In this document: in pieces, positions 23,168 through 33,862 of the stretch
Layout: each line of letters starts with the position of its first letter
How positions within the stretch are numbered: the first letter of the stretch is position 1
From: Prototheca cutis
Taxonomy: Eukaryota > Chlorophyta > Trebouxiophyceae > Chlorellales > Chlorellaceae
Direction of reading: 5' to 3'
DNA: 64,000 nucleotides
NCBI GenBank assembly: GCA_002897115.2
Contig: BCIH01000001.1
Span: 2,183,057-2,247,056 of the forward strand
Notes under the pieces: generated by a model
What the model saw: the letters and a program-made list of their open reading frames with translations, nothing else
Told to the model about the DNA's origin: nothing
The model's database searches: none
Translations under genes and position numbers: made by a program

Positions 23168-25683
23168 TCAGCCCGAACCAAAACCAAACGTGAAGGTGGC
23201 ACCGGCCGACGCCGGCTGGCTGGCTGGCTCCGACTGGAAGATTGAGCTCAGTCTGTTCGCTTCCTGCAGGCATGAGAGAAGCGTTTGACAGGGTGAGTCG
23301 CGGCTGCGGACGCCCTGCTCCCCCGGTCGTGGCCGTTGTGACTCTAGATGTCCTTTGTCCCTGCTTTCCCTGCCCCAAGGCCGCCGCTGCTGTGGCCAGG
23401 GGACGGCCACGTTGAAACCCCCAGGTCCCTGCCGTTTCCACTCAGTGTCGGGTTCCTGCAGCCTAGAAAACCGGCCAGGCAACCCCCCACCTGCCGTTGC
23501 CCCCAGAGGGCTCCCGCATGTCCCCGCTCGCCCTTTCCTGTTCGCACTTTGTCTGCTGTTGTGTGTGAACACGCGCATGCAGGCCAGAAACTGTAAATAC
23601 CCTACAGATGAGATACCAATGTCCCAGAATGTCCCAGAGCACCAGGTATCCTCCTCCCAGAGGACTCCCAGGTATCGATTGGGAGTCTGCGTGAGCTGCT
23701 GCACCGCACATCCTTCCGCCATCACCCAGACACACTACCCTACCACAGTAGCAAACACGGGCCCCCACAAACAAACACACCTTTACTCGTGCCGCCGCGG
23801 CTTGCTCGAGGCGCTCGGCCTCACGCAGCGCGGCGGGATTCTGCTCACGCAGCGCCGCCAAGAAAGCGTTGTGCAGACCTGCCCGCGCATCGTCGCCCTC
23901 AACACCCGAGATCAGAGCGGGGTCCCGGGAGGAAAGGAAGCGCAGCACATGGGACAGGTTGGCCGAGCTCACGTAGTTTTGCGTGACGGCCACGCTTTCT
24001 TCCAGGTTGAGCGCCAGGTGCCACCACTGCCGCGGGACAAACAGCACCTCCCCCGGCCCCACCACGCACTCGGCGGGCGTGCGGCCCTCCGACGCGCGGT
24101 GCTCATAGAAAGAAAGGAACCATTCGGTCAGGGAAACGGGAGACGCGACGTCGGCGCCGTCAGCCGACGCACGGACGCCCGGCGGTGTTACCCCGGGAGG
24201 GTACAGAATCCACTTTTTTGACCCCGAAATCACCGCATTCCATGCGCACGTCGCGTTGGGATCTTGATGGAACGTGGACCCGCTGCCCGCAGGTCCCATG
24301 ATCAGCCAGCGGTAGTCGGGGCGGGCGCTGCCCATCACACTGAACAAGTCTTCTGCAAACACCGCAGGCACCTGCAGAGGTTGCGCGTTTGCTTGTTGGG
24401 AACGGGATTGGGTGCAGGGGATTCAGGCCAAGAGCAGATTTGGATGCAGCATTCAGGTCAAACCCAGCAGCAGGTCCCCCGGCACAGTGAGCGGTTCCAA
24501 TTGATCCCCACCAAGAAACATACGAACCTCGTAGTCTTGTGCCATGTCTGGCGTTTGGTCAGCAAAATGTTTGTCAAACAAATACAGAGGCAGTTCGTCG
24601 GTCTGGCCATCTGAGTACGCAAGGTAGTCGCTGAATCGGACAGGTGCGTCGCCCACAAGCACGGGCCGATCGCCAAACTGCTCTGCCAAGTACCCCCGAC
24701 TCCACTTTTGCAGCGCCGGCCAATTCGCTGCCTGCAGGCTTGTTGCTCAGTGGGGCAAGCTCGTCACCGGGCACATGTGGGCTCAGGTGCTGCGACTGGA
24801 CCCGCATGGTTCTGTGCCTTTCCTTCCCTGATTCCTGCCAGAACACCGCAACCACACCACCACCAAACCAGTAACAGCGACAGCAATCCCATGCCTTCTG
24901 CCACCACCAGCAAGCAGCGTACCCCATCGGTGATGATGACGGGGCGGTTTGGAATCTCAAATTCCTCGCGGAACTGGGCCGGAGTCAGGCCCACCCGGCG
25001 TGGCACGTTCTCCGTTTCCAGCCAAGCCGGGTCTACGGCCAGATGCGCGCAGAGCCAGGAACGATACACGAGCTCCGAATGGAACCCCGCGGGCGCAAGT
25101 GGCGGACTGGGGGTGTACGGTGCCCAGTCTGGTTTGGAATGCAGTGCAAAGGTGGTCCTCCAACTGTCCCGGAACCGCCACCTGCCTTCCAGATTCTGTT
25201 GTTGGGCGGGCGGGACTTTTTGAAGGTGGGGTTGGGAAGAGGCTAGGGTGTATGTGTGCACACTTGTATGTGGAATGGAGAGTGGGATTTTGGCTTTGGG
25301 AGTTCAGTTCCTCGATGGGTCCCACCCCACCCCGCATGCAGGAGTGGGGACCTGGCTGGGCAACGCCCGTGCCGCCCGGTGGTGGCCACCACCCCAGACC
25401 AACTTTCTCGGGGCACAAACCCCAGCACTTCTGGCATGCATGCATGCCCAGATAACAAACCCCCCGCGCCCCGCACCTCGAGAACCAGGGCCTTCCAAAG
25501 CTCGTTGTGCGCTGTGAGAAAGTAGAGTGCTCGGCTGACTATGGCCAGCCGCGCCAAACAGTCGCCAGGGAGCAGCTGCAGAATCTCTAGGATGCACTCA
25601 TCCTTGAGCACAGCCAGTGCTCCCAGCCCCGCCGCCCTGGTGTCCCGCCGGGCCCGCTTCTGGGCGGGCTGGCCCTCGCACAT
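23168..25683 (-). CDS. F-box/JmjC-domain oxygenase (plant JMJ21/22, JMJD6-like)
   Basis: Five exons on the minus strand: 25477-25683, 24923-25195, 24528-24731, 23781-24371 and 23168-23263, all phase 0, give 456 residues. Residues about 25-70 form an F-box (LKDECILEILQLLPGDCLAR). The JmjC domain follows with a complete iron site: His and Asp of HQDPNA (about residues 263 and 265) and the distal His in QWWHLALN (about 346). The lysine pair in GSKKW fits the 2-oxoglutarate contact. The last exon ends in GATFTFGFGSG. Plant proteins with this order of domains demethylate or hydroxylate histone or other protein residues, and the F-box suggests a link to an SCF ubiquitin ligase. The substrate cannot be told from sequence. 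The small last exon is the least certain part. Confidence 0.9.
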
Positions 25684-26418
25684 GGCAGGGGGCGGGCGTG
25701 CTGTCACGTCACACCCACAGCCGCCCCGATAACAGCGTCCGGGACAACACAAATGTTTAGAGCATATAGTCCTTATAGTTTTAAATTTTATTTTGTGGAT
25801 ATAAATCTGGAACACGCAGTAGCTGCGCTGTGTTTACAGGATTTGCGTGCAGCACTACTGCTACGGAGGGAGGGACGGATCCCAAGACGTAGGGGGGGGG
25901 GGTTCCCCACCCATCCGCCCCACCCACCCGCCCAGCATTGCCACCACTGCAGGCAGCACATTCGCCGAGCTATGCAATGCATTGGTCCAGTATCATTGAG
26001 GGAGTCCATGAAGAATGGTGCATGGATTTGTGCTGGAGCATGCACTAATTGAGAGAGAGCTGGGGCCCTGAGTTTGGAGGGTTCGGGAGGATTCGGAGGA
26101 TGACGTACTCGTTGGGGCGTCCCTTTGGATAGCACATCGCCATCGCCATCATCACCCGCGCTGGATTTCAGCTTCCCGTATTCATCCCCTGGAACACTCT
26201 CACCCATTTAGTTGTATTACGCTGATAGTGTGTACATATTGGGCGCGTTGCGAACCGGCGTGCCAAGGCGTGTGGGCAGATTGGGTTCCGCCATTGCTTC
26301 TTCTGGGTCCGGCACGCGCCCCAAACCCTCGCGCACCATGACCAACTCCCTCGACGCTTTTCTATTCCTGAAACTGCAGAATTCATTGTCAGCTTGGACG
26401 CATCGTCTTTGGGACAGC
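25684..26418. other. Divergent intergenic region
   Basis: About 735 nt between the F-box/JmjC gene (minus) and the copper chaperone gene (plus). It is AT-rich near 25760-25820 and has a G-run at 25890-25902. No coding exon that I can support. Confidence 0.45.
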
Positions 26419-26734
26419 ATGTCTGAGACGGTCCTCCGCGTGGACATGGCCTGCGAGGTGGGCAGTGTGCGTGCGTGGGGATGCGGTGAGTCCCGCCAAT
26501 GCCGCGTGGCGCTCGTCCCAAGGGTGTATCTGGACTCAAGCAACACGCCTATCCAACGAATTTGTGCAGGGCTGCGCCGGGGCTGTGCGGCGTGTACTGG
26601 GCAAGCTTGATGGGGTGGACAAGGTGGAGATCAGCGTGCCTGAAAAAAAGGTCATAGTGACTGGCTCTGCCAGTCCCCAGGTCATTAAGGAGACTGTTTC
26701 CAAGACCGGAAAGAAGACAGAGTTCTGGGCCTGA
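26419..26734 (+). CDS. ATX1: ATX1-type copper chaperone
   Basis: Two exons, 26419-26457 and 26570-26734, encode 67 residues: MSETVLRVDMACE joined to GCAGAVRRVLGKLDGVDKVE. The heavy-metal-associated fold is complete and the Cu(I) site MxCxGC reads M-A-C-E-G-C. It is split by the intron between E and G. The conserved Lys of loop 5 of the ATX1 family (here in the KTGKK segment) is present. Such proteins carry Cu(I) from importers to the P-type ATPase of the secretory pathway. The length is near the usual 68-73 residues and there is no plant-type C-terminal extension. Confidence 0.93.
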
Positions 26735-27084
26735 GGCACGGTGTGCAAAGGATGTTGGCTGTGGGCTGCCACAGCGCACGGTGACTTCCTTCGATCCAGG
26801 GGCCTGCATGCCCTGAAGGTCCTGGACCCCGAGCTGTAATGGAATTTCATTGAGACTTGTGGAATGCACTGGGCAAGCCGGTATCACAGTGGTTGACCGC
26901 GGCGCTGGCTTCCTGTTACCCCGTGTCCGCCAGGTTCCGGGGCGACCAACAGGCCGATCTCGGGGGCCNCCCCACCTGCCCCGCCGCTTCGGGACGGGAC
27001 GACGGCCTTGAACCTCATCACGGCGGCGATTGCCAGCGACAATGCAGTCTTTGTTCCTCGTTTGCTATTGTGAATCGTAGTGAC
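26735..27084. other. Short intergenic region with an ambiguous base
   Basis: About 350 nt between two plus-strand genes. It holds an N at 26969 next to a G/C run. No gene seen. Confidence 0.45.
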
Positions 27085-28211
27085 ATGATCGAATTGGCGC
27101 CAGAGGAGCGGCGGCATGCCGTGACGGCCGGTGTCTGCTTCGGCAGTCTGCTGCTGTATTACGGGCTCTACTACTGGCGAAGGATCGTCATCGCCAAGCG
27201 CACGACGACCCATATCCGTCGTGCATGGATCCAAGAAACCATGGAATCCCAGGACGACAACATACTTGTGGTGCAGACGATGCGAAACCTCATCATCGCC
27301 GGTGTGTGGGGGTGGGGCCTCTGATGGCTGGGTTAAAGATAGGGTACCTGTGGCAGACTCTCACAAATGGGGATCCCGGGGGCGATGCCGCGTGATCGGC
27401 ACTCCCTGCATCATTAGAACGTGATGGTGGTGCTTTTCATATGCGGATGAGCAGCGGGATGGAGAGGATGCAGGTCACCCCTTAACCTGCCACACTCCTG
27501 GTGGCCCAGCATCGCCACATGAACAAATGCCTCCCTGATCTCTCACTCTTCCCCCCGCCCACCCATCCCCAATGCACATGTGCAGCCACACTGATTGTGA
27601 TGGGGATTGCGCAGATCCTGGGGCGGCTGATCATGGTGCTGACCAAGCCTCCCAAACCGCACCCAGGCAAGCTGATCACGCCCCAGGGGAAAGTGACACT
27701 GGCAGTGGCGGTCCTCTTCTTCTCCATGATCATGCTGGCCTTTAGCGTCCGCCTGGCAGTACACCTGGTGAGCGTTTGCTTTTTTTGGGGGGGGGGGGTT
27801 AGGGGCCCGCCGGGGAGTGAAACACGTGGTAGGGCCCCCCCCTCAACACCACCCTCAGCACCACCGGAACCCCCCACACACACCCACACCACCACGTCGA
27901 CAACACAACAGAGTTTCATGATCCCGCTGAAGAGCCGGATGCGTGAAGCGGGCTGGCTGCGGCGGCGTGCCTCCACGGCCATGGCCCGGTGCACCTGGTT
28001 CTTCTCAGCCGGGCTGCGGCTATTGGTCATGTCGTTTCCTGTGCTGAGCTGGGTGGCCGGGGACGCCTTGCTCATTGTATGCACCATCCTGGTGCTGCTG
28101 CTGACCATGTCCATCGACCGCAGATTTGAAGGCGGGGACGACGACGGCGACATCCTCGATCTCAGGGACCCAGTGGAGATACCCTCGTTCCAGGGGCCCA
28201 TGAGCGCATGA
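27085..28211 (+). CDS. DUF599 family membrane protein
   Basis: Three exons, 27085-27301, 27586-27767 and 27912-28211, phase-consistent, give 232 residues. The protein has four hydrophobic segments: near the N-terminus (CFGSLLLYYGLYYW), at the exon 1/2 junction (IIAATLIVMGIAQILGRLIM), in exon 2 (VAVLFFSMIMLAFSVRLA) and a long one in exon 3 (VMSFPVLSWVAGDALLIVCT). The segment R-R-A-W-I-Q-E-T-M-x-S-Q-D-D-N-I-L-V-V-Q-T-M-R-N before helix 2 and G-K-V-T-L-A before helix 3 match the DUF599 family of plants and bacteria. Its function is not known. The Asp/Gly-rich C-terminal tail is specific to this protein. Intron 2 contains a G12-13 run. Confidence 0.85.
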
Positions 28212-28569
28212 CAAAATTATTGGTGACCTTGTTCTTGATATTTTCTTCCTTTCCTTGATGCACTGGAGAAAGGGGCCATCTTTCTTCTGCGCTGGGGCTG
28301 CTTCTGCTGCGTCTGGCATTTCAGGCAACCACAGCATCAGGACCCTGCAAACTCCTATACTTTGGTGACTCTGTCAAGACGAATACCTCTTTTTTTGGAA
28401 AATGGACAGGCTTGATCTGATGGGTCGATGGGTGAATGGGGGTCTGTCTAGACCATCAGGCACGGGCAGCCACCACACCATCCGCCCGTCCATGCTTGCT
28501 CTTCAAGTTATAACCCCAAGCAGACTCCCAGGTGCAGGCACTCATTCAACATCGCCGCTCGCTCACACT
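28212..28569. other. Convergent intergenic region
   Basis: About 360 nt between the 3' ends of the DUF599 gene (plus) and the TPR gene (minus). No exon seen. Confidence 0.5.
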
Positions 28570-30787
28570 CTAGGTGGGCGGCTTGCGACCCACCTCTTCC
28601 AGTGCCGCATGTACATTGAGGCGGAGTCGCTCGGCGGCTTGCCGCCACCGAGCAGTCGCTGCGGCAGCCGCCGCCGGGACGTCCTCCGCCGCTGCCGCAG
28701 TCGCCATGCCACCAGCGTCTTGGAGCCAGGCATCCAGGCCCGCCACGGTTTCTTCCAGTAGCGCCCGCCCCTCGGCGCTGCGGCCGGCGGCCGCCAGCGC
28801 ACGCGCCAGCGTCGTGGCGCACGCTGCGCCTTCCAGCCGGGCTTGGACGCACGCGTGGCGCCGCGCGAGGCGGTCGAGTTCGCCCGACGGCTTGAGCATG
28901 GTCACGAGCTGGGTCAGAATGCCGGGGTTTTCCAGGTTCCTTTGCACTTTTGCGGCCAGTGCCATTGCCTCCTCCGCATCCCTTAGCGCCGCTGCATGAT
29001 CGGCCTTCGCCTCCCGTGACGATGGCACAGCGCCTTTGTCGCCGCTGCTGCTGCTGCTAACAACAGCATGTGCACCCTGCAGCAGAGCCTCTGCCCGCCG
29101 GCGCAGCGCCGCTGCCAGCGCCACTTGTTCCCGCACGCCAGCCCCCGCGGCCTGTGCCGCACCCCGCCGCGCATCGACCCCGGCCCCCAGCAGCCGTGCC
29201 GCGCGCCGCGGCTGCCCGGCGCTCACCAGCCAATCTGCCAACGACTCGAGCGCCGCCGCATAACTCCCCAGATCCGTCTCCTACGGACGTGCTTGTTTTA
29301 TGTGTGAAACGGGGATGACGAGTTGTGCGCTCAGGCATGCATGTCTGTGTGCTCAGGTACACACCTGTCCACACAAAACCCCAAGCCAGCAACGCAATGG
29401 GCCCCATACAAGAACAGGCAAAACAACTGAATAGACAACAGAATCAATAAACAAGCAGACAACAAAGACCGATCTCAAAAAAATCTTACTGGAGCGTCGC
29501 GGGCGTACGCCAGGATTTCCTCCAGGTGCCCGTCAGCTTCCTCCAGCCGACCCGCCTGGAGCAGCATGGTCGCCAGGCGGCCCCGCCGACGCAGGCTGGC
29601 CGGTGTGACGGCCGCCCCGGGTGCCCCCGCGGCCGCAGCGGTGCGCCGGGCATGGACCAACGCCCGCTCCCGTTCGCCTGCTGTCCAGAGCACCTCGGCC
29701 AGCCGCGCCTCCGAGTTGACCGTCTCCTCGTGCGACGGGCCCAGCGCGCGGCGTTTGACCCCGGCCGAACGCTCGTACAGATCGGCTGCTGCGCGCCAGT
29801 CACCGCGAGCTGCCTGGAGACTGCCAAGATTGTGAAGCGCAAAGGCCACCCTCACGTCCTCGGCGCCATACGCCGCCACCAGCAGCCGCAATGCCTGCGG
29901 GGCTTTGCGGGGCCAATGTAATTTTGTGCAGACATGCAGGCAATCATTGGGCAGTGTGAGTTGTATGGCCGTTCAGCCGTGTTTTGTCAAAATGCATGGG
30001 TTGTTACAGCACCACCCCCAACACGCGGTCGCCAATTGAAAATAGTCCCCATCCTCTAGCCCGCCCCAACCCCAAAAAAGGGACCAACTGACTTCCTGGT
30101 ACAGAGGCTCCGCGGCGGCATAGTCCTTTTGCACGCGATAGAGCTCGGCCAGGTTGTGAATGGCCGAGCCGACGTGGGGGTCATCCGGCCCAAACCCCAC
30201 CCGGGCCATCTCCAGTGCCCTTTTGAGGTACCGCTCTGCCTCCTCTGGTCGGCCCTGCGGGTTATTGGGGGCGACGGCTTTGGCAAATGTGCATAAACAT
30301 TGTAGTATTGGGGCGTCGGGAGGACGTGCACTGCGGCCTTGAGCTGAACTGTGCCAGCAGCATTGGCGGCATGCCACCCACCCACCCGCTGAGGGCACCG
30401 GATCATCCGCCAGCAACAGTCCTCCAACCCAAATGGCGAGCGTCCCCGCCCCTTCCAATGAAAACAACTCATTCCTATTCAAAATCTCTACATCCTGCGC
30501 ACTTGGGCGACAAGATCCCGCCCCATGTCTGTGTACAATCGCCACTGCGCGGTGGCGTCGTTGCCCGGCACGGGAGCTTGGGCTCCCGTGCTCGCCCGGG
30601 GAGGCGGGCTGGCAGCGGGAGCCGGCTGGCTGTCCCCATATGCCACATTCGTAAGCCCAGCGGAGGCCAGCACTGCGCTGGCGACGGCAGCGCCCACTCC
30701 GGGGCGCCATTCCCTCGCGGCAGGGCCAGCAGCCGACACCCGTGTGGCACCCCGAATAAGGAGGCGGCCCAGCTGGGAAAGCATCAT
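28570..30787 (-). CDS. TPR-repeat protein with probable mitochondrial presequence
   Basis: Four exons on the minus strand, 30503-30787, 30093-30254, 29490-29894 and 28570-29280, all phase 0, give 520 residues. The first ATG (30787) yields MMLSQLGRLLIRGATRV, basic and free of acidic residues, which suggests import into mitochondria (or plastids). From exon 2 on come TPRs of the 42-residue kinesin-light-chain/NPHP3 type: GRPEEAERYLKRALEMARVG, then FALHNLGSLQAARGDWRAAA, then LATMLLQAGRLEEADGHLEE. The C-terminal 230 residues continue as Ala-rich helices. TPR arrays bind partner proteins; no catalytic domain is visible. The last intron uses a TAG acceptor. Similar organelle TPR proteins of algae have no assigned function. 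Confidence 0.82.
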
Positions 30788-31634
30788 ATCAAATGGTGCC
30801 AATCAGTAATAACCGTTGAAATAAACACAACTCGTGAGACCGGTTTCTATTCTTGTGCCCGGTATCGCAGGCAATCACAACGATATGATCTCGGGTGCAG
30901 GATCCTCAACAATTCACCAGGACAGCGATCTCTGCGGGTGCCACCGCCGGCGACCACCTCCAAATCTCGCTGCACGCGGCGACGCCAATATACCACCCAT
31001 GAGAACGAGAACAGGGAATTGGAGTGGGGATCGGGCAAACAGCTGGAACCATGCAAGGGAGCGCTGCAGGCACCCCCTGCCCAATTCTGGCGAAAGCGGC
31101 TCACAGGAGCTGTCTGGGGCAGCGTGGCAGTGAGATGACCATTACACCGCAAAGTGTCGGCCCGAGATGCGCCCATGAAGGCAGATCTATGGTCTTTAAG
31201 GTTTGGGATGCGCCCCTGGATCGGGCTTGATTATGAGCACGTCAGGACTGCCAGACGAAGCAGCCAGACAGAGTAGCCAGAAGCCGGACCAGAACGTGGG
31301 CCGGAGGCCGCCGTGAGCATGCCCTTTGGATTGTCTCGCATAGCACAAACGCTAGTTTCATGCGATAATTCAGACGAAACAATCCCAGTGCGCCTCCGGA
31401 CCGGTGCGTAGGCTGTACTAAGTTGTGATCAGGACAGACCGCGGCGCCACGGGTCGCGCGAATCTTGCCCTCCTGCTGCCCCGGACGGACCCGCACGTGC
31501 CGGAGGCGGGCAATAGCCCTGCTATCAACGTGTACTTGAATAACACCTCGCGTCACAAGCTGTAAGGTCTTGCACACGTTGAATTCTTGGATGCAGAGTG
31601 AACAATTGCTTTCTAACTAGCCCGGCCACGCCCG
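30788..31634. other. Divergent intergenic region upstream of the gag-like gene
   Basis: About 850 nt. It should carry promoters of the TPR gene (minus) and of the gag-like gene (plus). I looked for a long terminal repeat matching the region after 33311 and saw none by eye. No other gene seen. Confidence 0.45.
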
Positions 31635-33311
31635 ATGTCCGTTTCGGGAGCGATGGTCGCGAGCTCCAGACTCTCCCTGCCCAATGCAGCCCCTAGGCGC
31701 CTGCACCCTCCTGCTTACAGGCAGCTTCCCGAGCCCTTTTTCCGGGTCTTTATGGCAGATGGCGGCGAGGACGTTTCCGCCTGGCTAAAGGATCTGGAGG
31801 CCGCGCTGGAGGAGGCCGGGACGACATGGGATTCCGGCACCATTGCCCAGGCCATGCAATGCCTCAAGGGCCTTCCCAATTGGTGGGCCAACGCCTGGAT
31901 ACGGGCCATCCCCAAGACCCTGCAGACATGGCAGACCTTTCGCAGCGACTTTGAGCACAGGTTCAGGGTCTTGCCGTCCGGGCCCCAGGAAAGCCTCGCG
32001 GCGCAAGGCTTTGGAAGCCAGGACAATACCGGGGCGGCAGCTGGAGAAGCCGACGGCCAGGTGGCTGCTCATGGAGACGACAGCGTGGACCCAGCACAGA
32101 GGGACATCAATGGTGTCCCGGAGGGAAACGGAGCCAGCGACCCCGGCGCAGTCTCAGCCGGCGGTCCACGCCGCCGGCCACCGCCACCTCCCCGCGCACA
32201 CCCCGACATCGACCCCTCACTGTGCCAGACAGGGAGCGTCGAAGACTATGTCGCCCGCTTCCGCGCGGCTGCAGCAGACTGGGAGGCCACCGACTGGCAG
32301 CTGCGCGACCGGTTTTACTCGGGTCTGCGCCTGCGCCTCCAGCGCAGCATGCCCGTCCGCACCGCCCCCAGCCTGGACTGCATGACCGCCGCGGCACTTG
32401 CGGTTTCCGAGAGCGGCGGCGCCGGTAGTCGTGGTAGCGTGGGCCCGCGGCAGGGCGTTTCTGCGGCAGGTGCACCCCCCCGAGGTCCCCNCCCCGGGCG
32501 GCGCAGCGAGAGCGGCCCGCTTCCCCGCGCTCCCCCCCAGCACGCGTCTCATCATGCACTTCCGATGCAGTACTACCACGGTGGGCAGCCGACGCAGTAC
32601 TGCCATGGTGGACCAACATCATCGTTCATCAACGGCCAGGCAGCACACTACAACACCAGCGGACAAGCGCCACTTTGCCGGACGGGGTCGGACAGCTCCT
32701 CACGCAGCGGTAGCCGGCCGGGCAGCGACTGCGCCGTGCCGCTGCACATGCCAGGGCCCTCGCCGCCCGCCGCCCGCCCGCAGCAGGCGGCGGTGCCACG
32801 CACAGGGCCTGGCGTGGCACCACATGCGCTGCGCCCCGTGGATGTGCTGTGTCTTCAGAGCTCGCCGGAAGCCGAGGACGAGCTGCGGCCGCGGAGACTG
32901 GGACCCGAGGAGTGTTCCGGCGCAGTAGCCGCTGCAGCCGCCGCGCCCACTACAGTGGCCTGGATCCAGGGATGGCCCGTGGCGTGCCTGGTCGCCAGCC
33001 AGGCGGACAGCTGTCTCATCGATCAGGACCTCGCCGCACGGCTCGATTTGACCCTGGAACCCTGCAGACGGGCTGTCGCCTGGGACGGGCGTGGCGGCAG
33101 GGGGAGTGCAGGCGGCGCCGGTGCTGGCGCTGGCGCACCTGCAGCGCAGGCGGGGCACCGTGCGGAAACCACCCCGGCTGCCGGCGTGGCCAGGGAAGTG
33201 CCGGTGGTCGTGCAGGGCAAGTCATGGGCCGTCAGCTTTGTAGTGGCACCGTTGGGCATGCCGCTGGCGGTGCTGGGCCAGCCCTGGATCAACACCATGC
33301 TCGCCGGGTGA
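31635..33311 (+). CDS. Gag/retropepsin-like protein, probably a domesticated Ty3-type retrotransposon gene
   Basis: One uninterrupted frame of 558 codons (one ambiguous base at 32491). Residues about 45-115 and 200-262 together match the retrotransposon gag domain: VSAWLKDLEAALEE, GLPNWWANAWIRAI, TFRSDFEHRFRVL, then VEDYVARFRAAAADWEATD and FYSGLRLRLQRSM. An 85-residue low-complexity insert separates the two halves. After a Pro/Gly/Ser-rich linker, residues about 435-558 have the retropepsin order: GWPVACLV, ARLDLTLEP, EVPVVVQGKSWAVSFVVAPL, VLGQPWI. The catalytic D-S/T-G is replaced: the frame reads CLVASQADSCLI, with ASQ at 32994-33002. No CCHC knuckle, reverse transcriptase, RNase H or integrase follows before the stop. 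The closest analogy is animal gag-derived genes, which keep capsid and a dead protease fold. An ATG at 31752 (MADGGEDVSAW) is an alternative start. Confidence 0.8.
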   Translation: MSVSGAMVASSRLSLPNAAPRRLHPPAYRQLPEPFFRVFMADGGEDVSAWLKDLEAALEEAGTTWDSGTIAQAMQCLKGLPNWWANAWIRAIPKTLQTWQTFRSDFEHRFRVLPSGPQESLAAQGFGSQDNTGAAAGEADGQVAAHGDDSVDPAQRDINGVPEGNGASDPGAVSAGGPRRRPPPPPRAHPDIDPSLCQTGSVEDYVARFRAAAADWEATDWQLRDRFYSGLRLRLQRSMPVRTAPSLDCMTAAALAVSESGGAGSRGSVGPRQGVSAAGAPPRGPXPGRRSESGPLPRAPPQHASHHALPMQYYHGGQPTQYCHGGPTSSFINGQAAHYNTSGQAPLCRTGSDSSSRSGSRPGSDCAVPLHMPGPSPPAARPQQAAVPRTGPGVAPHALRPVDVLCLQSSPEAEDELRPRRLGPEECSGAVAAAAAAPTTVAWIQGWPVACLVASQADSCLIDQDLAARLDLTLEPCRRAVAWDGRGGRGSAGGAGAGAGAPAAQAGHRAETTPAAGVAREVPVVVQGKSWAVSFVVAPLGMPLAVLGQPWINTMLAG

Positions 33312-33862
33312 GCCAAGAGAGCCGGGGCGCGACCATCCAAGCCACGGCTCGACCCCTCGAGAGTCCCCCATCTTTTCTTCACATCGTAACCTGGCACCGC
33401 CACAACACACTTCACCATTGTCAATTCATTACACGAAACTGTTCCCGGCATGCTACGGTTGTACTGGCTGGAAGGACCAGCCACCCATGTCTTGTAGCCG
33501 GCGGCTGCGGCTGTGACCCGCCGCATTCCATGTTCTTTGCATTGAAACGAAACATGCTGTGCCTTTGAAGAACTGTGCTTCTCCTACCTTTCAGGCTCCA
33601 TCGGCACGCATGGCGCGCTCCCATACCTTGCCTTTTTCCAATGCCCTCCCCCCTGGCCCCTGTTCTCTCGGATGTCCTGATTCCCAGCAATTGGCTGGGC
33701 ACGTGATTTCTCTCGTCTGGCCCCTGGTGCGGCAGAGCCGATGTGCTCGCACTACATTGTCAAGGCCGAGTGTTTCAAAAACCCCAGAGGCGTTTTACAG
33801 GTTCATGGGACCTGGCGTCATGTAGTCTAGTGCAGGAAGAGGGACCTCGATCGATACCGGAC
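33312..33862. other. Intergenic region after the gag-like gene
   Basis: About 550 nt with stops in all frames. No remnant of reverse transcriptase, RNase H or integrase and no terminal repeat is visible, which matters for reading the preceding gene as isolated. Confidence 0.5.
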
